Under the pieces are notes generated by a model. That model made no database searches and was not told the origin of the DNA. It was given only the letters and a program-made list of their open reading frames with translations. Made by a program: the position numbers and the translations under genes. From Brachypterus glaber (Eukaryota; Arthropoda; Insecta; Coleoptera; Kateretidae), in NCBI GenBank assembly GCA_958510825.1, contig OY294049.1, forward strand, positions 27,672,986-27,736,985: DNA of 64,000 nt. The letters run 5' to 3'. Shown here one piece after another: positions 1 through 13,900 of the stretch. Each line of letters begins with the position of its first letter. The first letter of the stretch is position 1.

Positions 1-624
1 ATTGAGTTTTTTATGTTTGAAAATCCAAAAGTTTTTTGAACGCCCTGTATAAAACACTTTATTTTTTGTACATAAAGTAATTACATACATCCTTTTAAGA
101 TAAGCTTGCAAAAATTTTATTAACTTTTGACAAAAAGTAAAGCAATTGAAACAGGTTCTCATCACTAAAAATGCATTTTTTTTTCAAAAAAAAAAATTAT
201 CTCAAAAAATATTATTAAAATAAAGGTATTTTTATGACAAGATTACAAAATTAAAAATATATCATTTCATTTAAAAAAATTAAGTCAGATGTTACCCACC
301 CTAGGACGACCATCCTTTTTTAAAACCATATCGACTTCGTTGAGACACCCTGTATATGTTATATTACGAGTCACATTTTTCGCTCTTGCTCTTGAGTCGA
401 AAATTCTCAGTTAAAATTCTCAGTTATTTTTAACCATATTAAGATAGTCTTTTTTATCGTAGTTTAAATTGCCTGAATGCCTAACGTCGTCCTTTTTTTT
501 TCTTTTTTCTTTGCTTTAAAGTCTTATTTTTTGTTTTTGAAATTACGTAAAATTTCCTGATTTTCAAGTCAAATATATTAAAAAAAAACAAAAATGAAAA
601 AAAAAGACGACGTTGCACAGAAGT
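1..624. other. A/T-rich noncoding sequence
   Basis: Homopolymer-rich with several cgccctgtat/accctgtat fragments typical of decayed MITE ends. No exon of AQR or other gene recognised. Confidence 0.6.
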
Positions 625-2232
625 CCAGGGAAAAAAAAGGGGACAAAATTCTGGATTTTTGCATACGGCTATTTTTGATACCGCTGATTTCGATAAAATA
701 ACGAAAAAATAAAAAAAAAAAATCCGCGCCACTAGGGTGGTCCAAAATTTTAGTTTTTTTTCGATCTTTATAAAAATGTGTCAAATGTCTTCTGTTGATT
801 ATGTTTATGTAGACCAATTTTTTTATAACCTAAAAATTCAAAATGGCGGAGTCAATATGACTCATTGGTTTTTGAACCCTTACTGTATTTGCTCGAAATT
901 AGGGCTATTTTTTTTTCAAACTCCTTAGTTTTGGAGAAATACTTAAAAATCTTTATTAAGATATTAGGCCATCTGTAAAATAAACTAATTTTTTTAATCA
1001 TAGAATATATACTAAATTATCCTCAGGTATGTCTAAAAATATATTACATATTAATAAAGTATCTGTATCCCAATATAAAGGTCCTAGAAACGTGAAAATA
1101 GTAACTATCAGTTTAAATCATAAATATAAAAAAATAACCATTTTTTAATTGTTCCTTTCCATGGAGGTTTTTCTTCAACTATAGTAATATTATTCTATGA
1201 AAAAAAAAGTTGCGGATTTTCGCGGAACACGGAGATAAATAATAAAGTTTTTTTAAATACGTATTTTTTACATAGATATTTACAAAAAGTTAATGGTAAT
1301 TTAATAATTTTGGCTGAACCCCTTATAAAATTTATATTTTAATCACAGACAATTTCGATTTTCATCATCGTCACTGTCATTATCGTTATAAGCATTATCA
1401 GTACTTGGATTCATTTCTTCAAGGCCAATTGGAGTTCTGATGGTAGCTGTGTTTAAAATATTAATTTTATAAAGGGGTTTAACCAAAGTTATTAGATTAT
1501 CATTAACTTGTAAATATCTATGTAAAAAATACATATTTAAAAAACTTTATTATTTTTCTCCGTGTTCCGCAAAAATCCGCAATTTTTTTTTTCATAGAAT
1601 AATATAACTATAGTTAAAAAAAATCTCAATGAAAAGGAACAATTAACAAATGGTTATTTTTTTTATATTTATGATTTACACTGATAGTTACTATTTTCAC
1701 GTTTCTAGGACCTTTATTTTAGGATATAGACACTTTTCTAATTATGTAATATATTTTTAGATATACCTGAGGATAATTAAGTATATATTCTATGATTAAA
1801 AAAATTAGTTTATTTTACAGATGGCTTAATATCTTGAAATAAACATTTTCACAAAAATAGGGGATTAAATATATTTTTAAGTTTGATCATATCTTTTTCA
1901 TATTAAATGCTTTAATTTTAAGTATTTCTCCAAAACTGAAGACTTTGCAAAAAAATTAGCCCTAATTTCGTGCAAATACAGTAAAGGTTAAAAAACCGAT
2001 GAGTCATATTTACTCCGCTATTTAGAATGTTGAGGTTATGAACATTGGTCTACATAAACATAATCAAAAGAAGACATCTGATACATTTTTATAAAGATCG
2101 AAAAAAAACTAACATTTTGGACCACCCAAGTGTTTTTTTTTTTTGAATTTTTTCGTTATTTTATCGAAATCAGTGGTATCAAAAATAGCCGTATGCAAAA
2201 ATTTAGAATTTTGTCCACTTTTTTTTCCCTGG
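625..2232. mobile_element. Foldback element of 1.6 kb (long inverted repeat)
   Basis: Arms of roughly 700 bp meet around 1345-1465. Outer ends are CCAGGGAAAAAAAAGGGG on the left and the complement ending CCCTGG at 2232. Shared blocks include the complement of gcatacggctatttttgata, the ggtggtccaaaat block and the tttcgcggaacacgg block. The arms have diverged by substitutions and small indels. No coding capacity seen, and no clear target duplication. Confidence 0.8.
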
Positions 2233-3899
2233 CCATCGTGCGTTGGGCACAACTCTTTAAGTAAACAATGGTGGAAACACTTTGCCGATATCTTTATTAA
2301 TAACTGAGATTTTTCGCGTTAAAAAGTAATTTTAAATGCATTTTAACCAATCGGAACAGGGTCTAACTCACACATACATATTTTAGTTTTTTTTTACATC
2401 ATAGACAAGATAAACTTTTTTTATTCGAAAGGACCCTTACAAATAGCAGGTTACCTACAACAATATACCTAAGGTATATTCAAGGGCGTAGATGAGGGGG
2501 GGTAATGGGGGGGTAATTACCCCATAAAGATATGCTTCATAATTTTATTTTCAAACATGACTCATGTTTATTAAATTTTTATTTTGGTTATTTTGGTTGT
2601 TTTCTTACTATCTTTATTAAATTTTATGCATTAAATGAAGCGGCTTTTATTGCCAATAAATAAAATTTGTTTGTGTGCTTGAAATTTCCACTGAGCATAT
2701 TAAGTACCCTATAAAAATGTCGTATTGAAACGTATTAAAACACCTTCAAAAGATTCAAAATTCGTAATAAAAATTACCTTTTAATACGTATTTGGAATCG
2801 TCTCTATGTGTTATACGTTTCAATATATATTATAATATATTAAATAGCATAGCTCACACCACCAAGCAAAATTTATATTTGACGAGAACCAATTTTTTAC
2901 TTATTAAGCTGTACTTTTTAATATAAAACCAAATTCAGGGGTGCTCCCATGGGGGGCACCACTCCCCCCCTCAACGACGTTCGAGTTGAGAAAATCTACT
3001 GTGCAATTGGTAAAATTAAGTGGCAGATTTCGGAAATTGGTAGAATAGTTGGGTAAATTGAGGGGTACAGTTGGGAAATTGGTAAGTACATGTCGTCAGG
3101 GGTAAAACTTTTTTTCTTGAGTCGGGAAAATTGTTCTACAGTTGGAAGTTTCAGACGTGAGGACCTTTTTTTTTAGTCATCAACATTTTCTGTCAGTAAA
3201 GCTTTTTTAAGGAGTTGGGATTTGTCAGTGGTAAACCTTTTTTTTTTTAGTTGGGATTTCTGTATTTTAAGTTAGGTAATATGTGTCGCTGTCTGAGGTA
3301 ACTAGGCCTCTTTTAAGGGGCATTTTTAGCCATATTTCTCACATAACTCTTTGAACTAACGATGATTTTAGCCATTACTACGCCCTTGGTCGAACCCATC
3401 TCTTTTAAAAAGCGCTTTAGCGCAAAAGCTCATTAACTAAAATTCCAATTTTTCAACATAAAATCAGGTGTCAAATCTTTTTTTTAATCTCGTATTGAAA
3501 CCAATGAAAATCGTTTTTTTTTTTTTGACTTACAGCTACATAGAAGATTTTGAATTTGGTTTTATGTTAAAAAGTTCCTACACCTTAACTAGTAAAATAA
3601 ATTGGGTCTTGTCAAATATATATTTTGCTTTTTAAAAACTCGCTAAAAATGAACACATTTTAAAATTTTACCTGTACTTTTAATTCAACTTTTTCACTAC
3701 GGAAAAATCCCTTCAAATTTAAAATAATCCACTTAATTGTACATTTAAAATGTAGGCAAAAGTAAAATGTAAATTATATTTTTATTTCTGGAATATACGT
3801 TATTAAAATTAGTAGGTATAATTATAATTAGCACATGTGCACATATGTATACTGTAGATGCCACACGGTTGACTGTTGTGTCCGCGAGTGCTCTTTTTA
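2233..3899. other. Noncoding, degenerate G-rich runs
   Basis: A+T-rich with G-run stretches around 2490-2520 and 2935-3300, where short degenerate phrases (ggtaaaattg, gtcgggaaaattg, gttgggattt) recur. No gene seen. Confidence 0.5.
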
Positions 3900-4790
3900 A
3901 TCTATTTCAGAATACGCGACCCCATACAGAAAAGCATATTGTAATGGTTTACCGATAAGATATTATACAGAGCGGTTCAAAAGTCACCCCCCTCCTCTTA
4001 ACTTTTGAACGAGTTAAGATATCAACTTAAATAAGACAACTTAAACTATCTTTTCAGATTACGCGACTCTATACAGAAAAGCATAAGCGTTACCGATAAG
4101 ATATTATACAGAGCGGTCCAAAAGTCACCCCCACCCCCTCTTAACTTTTGAACGAGTGAAGATATCAACTTAAATAAGACAACTTAAACTATCTTTTCAG
4201 ATTACGCGACTCTATACAGAAAAGCATAAGCGTTACCGATAAGTTATTATACAGAGCGGTCCAAAAGTCACCCCCCCCTCTTAACTTTTGAACGAGTTAA
4301 GATATCAACTTAAATAAGACAACTTAAACTATCTTTTCAGATTACGCGACCCCATACAGAAAAGCATAAGCGTTACCGATAAGATATTATACAGGGCGGT
4401 CCAAAAGTCACCCCCCCCCTCTTAACTTTTGAATGAGTAAAGATATCAACTTAAATAAGACAACTTAAACTATCTTTTCAGATTACGAGACCCCATACAG
4501 AAAAGCATAAGCGTTACCGATAAGATATTATACAGAGCGGTCCAAAAGTCACCCCCCCCCTCTAAATTTTTGAACGAGTTAAGATATCAACTTAAATAAG
4601 ACAACTTAAACTATCTTTTCAGATTACGCGAACCCATACAGAAAAGCATAAGCGTTACCGATAAGATATTATACAGAGCGGTCCAAAAGTCACCCCACCC
4701 CCTCTTAACTTTTGAACGAGTTAAGATATAAACTTAAATAAGACAACTTAAATTATATTTTAGCATATATTTGATACTTTCAGCTCTTGG
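3900..4790 (+). repeat. Tandem array, period about 141 bp, six copies
   Basis: The phrase tttcagattacgcgac recurs with its cag ending at 4057, 4200, 4340, 4481 and 4622, spacing 140-143, plus a diverged first copy at about 3910. Each unit contains agcggtccaaaagtcaccc and aacttttgaacgagttaag. The length of the C-run varies from copy to copy. The unit is the outer end of the adjacent foldback. Confidence 0.9.
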
Positions 4791-7480
4791 ACAGGGGGAC
4801 ATGAGGGGAAATTTTTTTAAATGGAAAGGGGGAGTCGTGTGTTTGAACTTTTATCATTTTAAATAATATAAAATTCTCTAGTGGACTGGATATCTTTTAA
4901 TTTTTTAAACAATTTTTTTAAAGTTTTGAATTTTCAATTTTTTGTGCTTAAAAATGCGTTTTTTTTTTTGTAAATTTTTATTTTTGTCAATTAAAATTAG
5001 TTTACGTTTTTTATTATGAAATTAGTAATTTTTTAAAAATTGTTAGATTTTTTTAGAGAAATTTTGACAAAAATACCCATTTTCAACCATATTTTAAACC
5101 CATTTTTTTTTTAATTAAAAAATATATAGTTAAATGGAGAATTTCATGAGTTTTAAAATGATATATCACAAGATCCCCCTTTCTATTTAAAAAATATCCC
5201 CCATTTCTTATTTAAGAGTTCTAAACGGACTCGCACTTTCCTTATGGGAAAGTGCTTTCGGTCAAATTGGCTGAATTTTTGATATGTTTTAGTTAATGAC
5301 CTCTTGATCAAAAGTTATCATTGTGCCAAATCGTTACGCCATAGTTTCCGAGATATTTCACTGCAAAAAGTGAATTTTATGATTTTATGAATTTATGCGT
5401 TGGTCAGTATTTTGAGTTCTATCGCTTATTCTGTTAACCGTAGAAAAAAACTTTATTTACAAAAGATTAAGCTAAAGGTTTACTTAACTTGATTTTATGA
5501 AAATAGTATACACAAAGTGTTTTGTTTTGTAGCCACAATCCATTATCTACAAAAATACAAAATTTTAAAAAATCAATTTTTAAATATTTTTAATTTTTCT
5601 TGATTACAAAAATTCAAACGGTCAAAATCGTATAATATTTTGATATAATGAAGAATTAACAACATATTAAGAAGTTATTATCATGAATGGCGTAGGTTTC
5701 TTCCCGACTGCGCATGCCAGTCAGGTAAAGTTGTTCACGCGTGTAGAATCTTAAGTGATAAAAATCAAAATGGAGAATTATTGATGCCATTTTGTTTGTG
5801 CGAAAAAGATAACAATCAACAAAGTCCGCCGTGTGAGGTACCAAACTAAAGATTTGAAAAAGACGATTCCAAAAATTAAAATGTCGAGTTTTGGGCGCCA
5901 TTTTGTTTAAAAAAATGGATAATGGTCAAAACGCATTGTATGGCTTCTTGAAAAGACGATCCTAAAAATATAAACTAGCCTTAAATGCACTGTACTGAAA
6001 AAAGATACATTTTTATATTTACAAAATGATTCTTTCAAGAGGCTGATTTCTTCGGAAATATAATATTCAATTTAACAAAATAAATGAATGCAGGGCATCT
6101 AATGATATCTATGTACATGTAAGAGTTTAGATAAAACATACAGCTGTACTAAATCACTGTACTCTAGGTATACCTTTTACATTTTCAATAAAAATCCGTC
6201 ATCTTTCGTGAAAATAAAAAAAAAACTAAAATTGACGAGGATTTTTTTATAGACTTTGATCTGCTTAATCCGAATCTGTCAGCAGAATTAACCTAACTTG
6301 TCCGCTTTATGAAATAAGTGGCGTTATCCTTCAGTCCTACGTCCGTTCACTTTTGTTAAAGTATAATTCAACACAAGTAAGACAGATGGTCCATCCCCAT
6401 CCCTCCTCACCCCCCTCACACCCCTTTCCCCGCCCCCATCGTCAATTCATGACAGATGCAACTCCAGCATCAGTGAGCAGAGACTCACTCCCCCAACTAT
6501 CCAAGCTTATATAGGTAACAACCTTTTTTAATAATGGCTTTTTAAATATAAAAATAAATATTTTTTTGAGTAAAGTCCGGTTAAAAAGTAGTTATTTTTA
6601 AGATCGTCTTTCCAATTATTTTAATTTGATTTTGTAGATTACTATCTTTTTTGGCCAATCAAAGTGGCATCCATAATTCGCCATTTTCCTTTTCATCACC
6701 TATGATTCTGAGAGGAATTTAAAGACACCTCGTTTGTTAAAATCGGTTGTCGTAATGAAGAATTTTAAGTACAAATACAGACAGTGAAAAACTTTATCTT
6801 GCTGGCGGGCGCAATCAGGTTAAAAAGTACGCCGTTCATGATAATAAGTTCCCAATATGTTGTTATTACTTCATTATATCAAAACATTAGATGATTCTGA
6901 CCGTTGGAATTTTTATAATCAAGAAAAATTAAAAATATTTAAAAATTGATTTTTTTATATTTTTTACTTTTGTAGATAATGACTTGAGGCGACAAAACAG
7001 AACACTTTGTGTATACTGTTTGCATAAATCCAAGGCAAATCGGCGCCAGTGAGAATTAGGGGATGCTTAATTAAGTGAATAGTATGAGGTTAAATAAACG
7101 TATGAAATTATCCATTTAACTATAAAAATATAATATATTTTTTAATTTTTAATTTTGTTTTTTTTTTTGGTTTAAAATGGGTATTTTTGTCAAAATTTCT
7201 CTAAAAAAATCAAAAAATTCTTTAAAAATGACTAATTTCATGATGAAAAAATGAAAATTATACTTTTAAATTAATTTTAATTGACCCCCCTTTCCATTTA
7301 AAATAACGTCCCCCATGCCCCCCTGTCCACATTTTAAGAGCTGAAAGTATCAAATATATGCTAAACGATAGTTTAAGTTATCTTATTTAGGAGTTCTAAA
7401 TTTGAAGTCGATATCCCAACTCGTTCAAAAGTTAGGGGGGAGGGGTAACTTTTGGACCGCTCTGTATTATTATACAGGTA
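4660..7480. mobile_element. Foldback element of 2.8 kb with repeat-expanded left arm
   Basis: The right end (about 7140-7478) is the complement of the left end: agcggtccaaaag on the left, cttttggaccgct on the right, then gtcgatatc, cttttagagctgaaagtatc-type blocks and the tttccatttaaa block. Inner arms (5500-5700 with 6830-7020) also match, including acacaaagtgtt/aacactttgtgt. The centre is at about 6000-6500. Structure as in Foldback/Galileo-type elements. No transposase seen. Confidence 0.75.
7036..7100. repeat. Rearranged SINE fragment
   Basis: An inverted T-arm piece (cggcgccagtgag) is joined directly to the tail piece aggggatgcttaattaag of the SINE seen complete at 39980-40228. It lies in the right arm of the foldback. 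Confidence 0.45.
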
Positions 7481-7877
7481 TTCAAATTTCCAAATCCGTT
7501 AAAAATTGCCCTAGTCTAGGGTCACAAGATCTAACATTTTTGCATACACGAACTTTTTGTCGAATTCTAAATTACTTTTTAAAAATATACTTGTATGTAT
7601 CTCCGTCCGTCCGTGTGTCACTTATTTTGTGGGTACGATAACTTAAAAACGGAATGTCCAGTCTGTTTTGGAATAATCCAGCTATGATAAATGAACAATA
7701 CTCTCTTCATAGCTAAAGTTAAAAATATATATAAAAAATAGGAGGTAAAGTCCGTTAAACTCCAAATTTTCAGAAATCGTCCTAGCAAACATTTTATTAT
7801 CGGCCGCCAATAGCCGACTTCAATTACCTAATTTAATTATGTTAAATCTATTTTCAAAATTAATATTTTACTTTCAG
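7481..7877. other. AQR upstream intron, dispersed-repeat fragment
   Basis: Contains a tccgtccgtccgtgtgtc run and the tacgataacttaaaaacgg phrase, the same dispersed motif seen at 9110, 11330 and 48990. No exon before 7878 found. Confidence 0.5.
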
Positions 7878-7991
7878 TTGCTGGATATGCTGAAATTTTA
7901 TACACGTTTTGAGATAAGCGATGAATCTGGCGATCCTTTGACGCAAAACGATATGACAGAGTTACACTATTCAAAAATAACTTCTCTGCAG
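7878..7991 (+). CDS. AQR: AQR window exon 1
   Basis: Encodes [19 protein letters not shown] and then [12 protein letters not shown], matching the AQR segment near residue 300. The acceptor is ctttcag|ttg and the donor cag|gtaatt. Both ends are phase 0. A preceding exon is required but none is seen in 1-7877. Confidence 0.95.
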
Positions 7992-10900
7992 GTAATTAAA
8001 AACAACAAATAAATTCTCAAAAAAAAACTTCGTAAGGCAATTACTTCGCAAAGTTTTATCTTCGCAAACCAGTTAATTCGCAAAGACTTCACATCGCAAA
8101 CCAGTTATTTAAAAAATATATGGATATATATTCTATTTTTTATAATAATTATTGTATAATTATAAATGCATAAATTTTAAACTTTTGATACAAAAATAAT
8201 ATTAAAAATTAAATTATTTAAAGAAGTTAAAAAAAATAAGGACAAATTAAAAAAATTCAAATAATTTTCATTGTTATTGGCCAACAACATAGCTCTATCC
8301 AAAGGTGTATGAGATCCGTAGTCAGTTCTATGAAAAGGTATATTAAATGTTGAAAATTTTGTTTTAGATATCTTGTAGAGGTATAGAACTGAATTTTAAT
8401 TATACAACATTTCTGGACACTGCTCTACACTCAAAAATTTGCCAACACCATTTTGGTTGATTCTAGATCTATTTGACCCGCTGTTTTCGGGACCTTGCTT
8501 CGTTTTCCTCCATTAGCAGTGTTTTTTTGCCTATAGTTGCAGTAAAAAAAATAATAAACGTCTAATTATTTTTTTTTATTCGCTTGTTTTCCAAAGCGAC
8601 ATTTTTCGGTTAGAAATGTTAAGTTAAAAGTGACATTTTTGTTAAGAGTTTGTCTTTTGTTTTATTTTGGGGGGCTGCATCCCGATAAGGGACCGAAAAA
8701 GTACTTTGGTGGGCTGCAGCTGCAGCAAGTACTTTTGCGGTCCCTTATCGAAAAATGCATAGCGGTTGTGTTGTCTTTTGTTTTACTTTGGCGGTCCCTT
8801 ATGGAAAATTGTCATGTAACTGAAACTGAAAAAATGCGAAAAAATCAATTTTTTTGAATTTAGAAGCCTATAAAAAACAAACGAAAAAAGTTATTTTAAA
8901 TCCGCTTTTTTCGCTTTTAACCCTTATATCTTATTAAGTAAATAAGCCCCATTAATAGAAAATAAATCCACCGCAATTTTTTTTTATTAAACCTTATTTT
9001 ACTTTCCCCAAGGAAATTCTAGCGTTAGTAAAAAAAATCGAAAAATTTGTATTGCTTTTTTTACGTTTCTGGACGTTTTATATCCAAAAAATATGATTTC
9101 CGTCAAAAAAAATCTGTCTGTCGGTCTGTGTGTCCGGGAAATTTGTGACCACGATAACTCAAGAACGCTTCGGGCTAGAGACTTCAAATTTGCACCATTG
9201 ATTATCCAAAGTTCTAGGCTGGGATTGTTTTTGGTAAAAATCGGTTTGGGGTAAGGGGGTAAAAAAAATTTTTTACAATTTTTTTTAAATTTATTTTACG
9301 AAAAAAGAATGTTTTTTTGAAACAATTTTATTTTTGAAAAACGAATTTTTTTTTTTGATTTTAAAGAATCTAGGCCTATAGGGGAAAGTAATATTTTGTT
9401 GGCAGCAGTATTTTTTTACTACAACTATAGGCAAAAAACCATTGTGCGCTATATCTAAAAAAAACGAGCTGATCGAGAAAAACGGAAAAAGATTCCGAAA
9501 TCAGCACATCAGATATAGCCAGAAGCAACTAAAAGGTCCTCAGCAAATAAAAAAAATCTTTTTTCGTAAATCAGAGTTATTAATAAGTTTAAACAATAAA
9601 CATAAATCTCATCTAAGTCTTCTATGACAAATATCTCAACATTCAGTGCTTCGTATACATGAGATGAGACGTAGTTATGGCCATAAATTTGAATATTTAG
9701 TTCATTAGCACAAAATGGTTGGTTGAACAGACTCAATCTCATCTATAGCAATATTGTACTGAGGAGACCAAATCGCGGAGGGAAATTCAAGATAAGATCT
9801 AATAAGGGAATTCTGCCGTGCTAAGCTGAAAGGTCCTATCTACATAGGTTTAACATACACAGATAGGACCTTTCAGCTTAGGAAGGCAGAATTTTAGGCA
9901 GTTAGTTATTTATTGTGAAGGCATGTGAAGTATAAAAGTCTTTTGTGCCAAGCTTTTTTGCGAAGCAATATAATAAGCGAAGCATTATAAGCGAATAATC
10001 CACTTACTAGTTATTACAAATTTATTTTACATAAATTTAACAGTTTTTTAACTTTTAGAAAGCTGCTTTTGCTCGATTTCCAGACCTAAGAAGTTTTGCA
10101 TTGACTAACGTAGCAGCAGTTGATAACAGAAAGGCGCTTATTAAACATTTTAGTTCTCTAAGGTAAGATATTCCTATTTTGACCGTAAATAATATGATGC
10201 TTTTATATAATTTGTTTTGAAATATTACCTAATTTAAATAACATGGTTTAAAAAGAAAACGTCAACATTTAAGGATCAAGTATGTTGTAAGAATCAATAG
10301 TCTGTGCAAAGCTGCAAATCCATTGTCTATAAACATGACATTACGGTATTTCAAGAACGTTTTGACATAGGCACTTTCAATTTGGACCACAGACCAATTG
10401 ATTTGATTTGGACCAAGGGTTTTCTACGTGGTAATTTTTTTCCAAATAGTTGTTTCACAAAGGACTTGTATCTTTAATCCAACTTTATCTTGATGTAAAC
10501 TAATAGTATGTTTAACCAATGTATAATATTCAGAGCCGTAGCGAAGACAATTTATTAAGGGGGGTTGAGTTCAAGTTTGCCACTAATTAATTTTTTAAGC
10601 TTATTAGCTCAATTGTACAACTTTTTGATTGAAGAATTATCATTCAAAATTTTCTATAATTTGCCAATTTTTTCGATGTGAAGGGGGGTGTCGCCCCATG
10701 GCTACGGCTCTCATACGTTTGGAGTAGTTTATTTATTTTTATTTTTAGCCAAGATAAGCTAAGAACGATAGCAGAATATTTAAATTTGGTACCATCTCCA
10801 GACATTGAGAATGAATATCAATGGTGCAGATTGGATGAAATATTTTTGAGGGAATTACTTGTAAGTTACTATATTATTTGTATAGTAGTAAAATTTAAAT

Positions 10901-13900
10901 CGATTTAAATGTAATAGATAATTTAATTTATAAATTATTAGGAGTAGTTTTACAAAGCCATGGAGAGACCCAAATAAGCGTTAAAGCTTGTGCTTGGGGT
11001 GTTTATTAATTATGATAAAAAACTTAATATACGCCGATTAACTACTATAGGCTATTATGCCTCCCACTTGCACGCGTCCTGCTTAATGATTCTTTAATCG
11101 TTAAGTTGAGAGCGCGCTAGAGGGATGTAACTTTTTCATGAAAAATTACTTTCATCTATCTTATCACTTAAACAGAAATCCAATAATAAATAAAAAAATT
11201 ATAGGGGAGCAACAAACAATAAGAAATTAAAGACGACGATAGCGCAGTTCGCAAAGGATTATTTTTGAAGACAATAGAGATCTTCCCATCGTAAAACTTA
11301 ATTTTTCCTAAAAATTTTATGTCGATGGGATTATTCGTTCTTGAGTTATCGTTCACAAAAATCGTGACATCGGACGGACGGACAGACGTACGGACAGACG
11401 GACGGACGGACATTTCAAAAAAAAAAGTTACTTATTTTTTCGTAAAACAAATTTATATTCAAGAATTTTTTGTCCAGGACGATTTTTGATTATTCAAAAC
11501 TACCGTATAATACTATTCTAGTGCAGGCGCTGTGAATAGTATAATAGGCTGTTGACAGCTTATTTGTTACTTATACACGGTGCTTTTTTGGGGGTATTTT
11601 TTCTTTTTTTCGAATCCCTGAAATTCCTTTACCATTCGATAGTACCCTCCATTTATATGATTTTCAGCGAAAATTAAAAAAATCTACTGAGCGCTTCGTT
11701 TTATATTAAAAAAAATAAATGCTAAACGAGCTGCGAAGAGTAAAACAAGCCGTGATTACATATGAATCCTACGCATTACATTATATACTATTCACAGTAA
11801 GTGGGTATATTGCATTTTTCCAATTATAAAAAAAATGAATAAAAAACTTAAAAAAAAATCAACAATTTTTTTAATTTGTTTTTGCTTTTTCTCAATTTAT
11901 TTTTTAGCCGCGATTTTGAGTTTAATTTTTTTATTTCCTTTCGCAGCATATTAGAAAGTTTTTGTGCAAGAAAAATAGAGACCTTTGAATATATCATCAT
12001 ATATGAGACTTGTTGAATCTAGGTGTTAATAATCATTTTTTACAAATCCTGTTTTTATATAGTGTTGTGGTTTAGAAAATTTGGCACACCCATAATAATG
12101 TTTCGTAGGCATACAGATTTCTAATAGAAAAAATATTAAGTTTAGAATATAGCGCATATGTACTAATTATTCTAGTTTTTTTTTTTAATATAACTTTTAT
12201 TAAGCTTAAAGCTTATTTGGGACTCTCCATGACTATATTTTATACAAACCTAACTAATAAATTAAAACATGTTTTTTTTTTCTGTAGATATTTAGACATG
12301 AAAAAACATCATCACAACTAGAGGCATTGAACGAAATGCCTCTGTATCCCACTGAAGAAATAATCTGGGATGAAAATGTTGTGCCGACGGCGTATTTTTC
12401 TGGAGAAGGGTGCCTGGCACTTCCAAAATTGAATTTGCAATTTTTAACGCTGCACGATTATCTTTTGAGAAATTTTAATTTGTTCAGACTGGAATCCACA
12501 TGTGAGTACCAGGGGCGGATTTATTTCACTTTAAGGGGGGGGGGCATCCGTAAGGAAAAAAATTGCGCTTTCGCCAAAAGTATAATTTTGAAGATATTTC
12601 TATGCTAATATATCTCGCTGGGGGGGGGGGGGGTGCATGCCCCCCCTAAATCCGCACTTGGTGAGTACTAGAGTCGATTTCAGAGCTATTGGGACTGGCG
12701 AAATCTAAAAATAACACCAAAATTCCGTCGTATTTTGTATTTTACCCATTTTGCCGTGGTAATTTACTGTTGTCAATGAACCGTGAATGAACCGTAATAG
12801 CATACTACGATGATAAAAGTACTATTTTGTGATTACCTCATTTCTGTGAACTTGACTCTAAATTAAAATAATTTATTAATAATTAATAATAATTATAATT
12901 ATTAAATACCAGGGGGTACATTCTGAAGAAAAAATAATGAATAACTATTGTCAAGCTAGTGTAAGGATTCTTCCTGAAAGTTCTGCTTCATTTGCTAAAG
13001 AAAATCGAACCTTAATAATAAGTAAGAAATCCAAATCAAGAGATGAAAAATAAATTTTATTTTAAGCACTATTTAAAATTGCATTTTTATTTTTTTAGAT
13101 GAAATTAGACAAGATTTAGAAGATTCTGTTAGTCGCTTATGTCCATGGTAAGTTATGTCTCTTTAAAATTGTAATTATTAATATACAGGGTTATTCAGAA
13201 ATAAGTTAGATAATTTTAAGGGGGATTCTACATTAAAAAATATGAAAAAAACCTATAAACGTTGGTCCAGAAATGATCCCTAAGAGAGCTACAAACCTCC
13301 TAAGGGTACATCTGAAAAGATGAAGATACAAAAGTTTGGTGCAAAAAGTAACATCGCCCCCCATTTTGCACGTCCCTGGTTAAAATTACAAAATAAAAAT
13401 TGTATTAAAGATAGCCTCTATTAATGTTAAGGCATGTGCAAAATTCGTTACTATAGCTCATAGGATTCCAGAGATATTAAATAAAAACTACTTTTTAGAT
13501 GTACCCTTAAGAGGGTCGTATTTCCCTTAGGGCTCATTTCCGGAACAACCTTTATAGGAACTTTTTTCGTATTGCTTTCCCATTTTGAATATTTTTAAAA
13601 TTTTGAGAATGCCTTGTATTTGTGCAAAAATTAATTTTTTTATTTTACTATTCTTGTTCTATTAAATTATATGTAGGTATATTTTCTTGCTTTTTAGAAC
13701 ATGTAATAAAATTAATTAATTAATTAATTTTTTTTGCGTATTTTTGCGTTTTATGACGATATAAATCAAATTCGACCAAAAAAAAATCTCGGTCCGGGAA
13801 ATCTTGTGTGCACGCTTTAAGCTAGGACTTGAAAATTAGCATACAGGTATGTTACCTCGTATGTTACCAAAAGTTCTCGCTCGGGATTGCTGTTGGTTAA

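Noticed and set aside
12620..12650. Possible G-quadruplex or promoter at the G-run
   Set aside because: Part of a small repeat with homopolymer G and C runs at both ends. No other evidence of function.
12937..13053. Short ORF beginning [20 protein letters not shown] in AQR intron 4
   Set aside because: Looks somewhat coding, but is only 38 codons, lacks splice sites that keep the AQR frame, and matches no part of AQR. Perhaps a transposon remnant.
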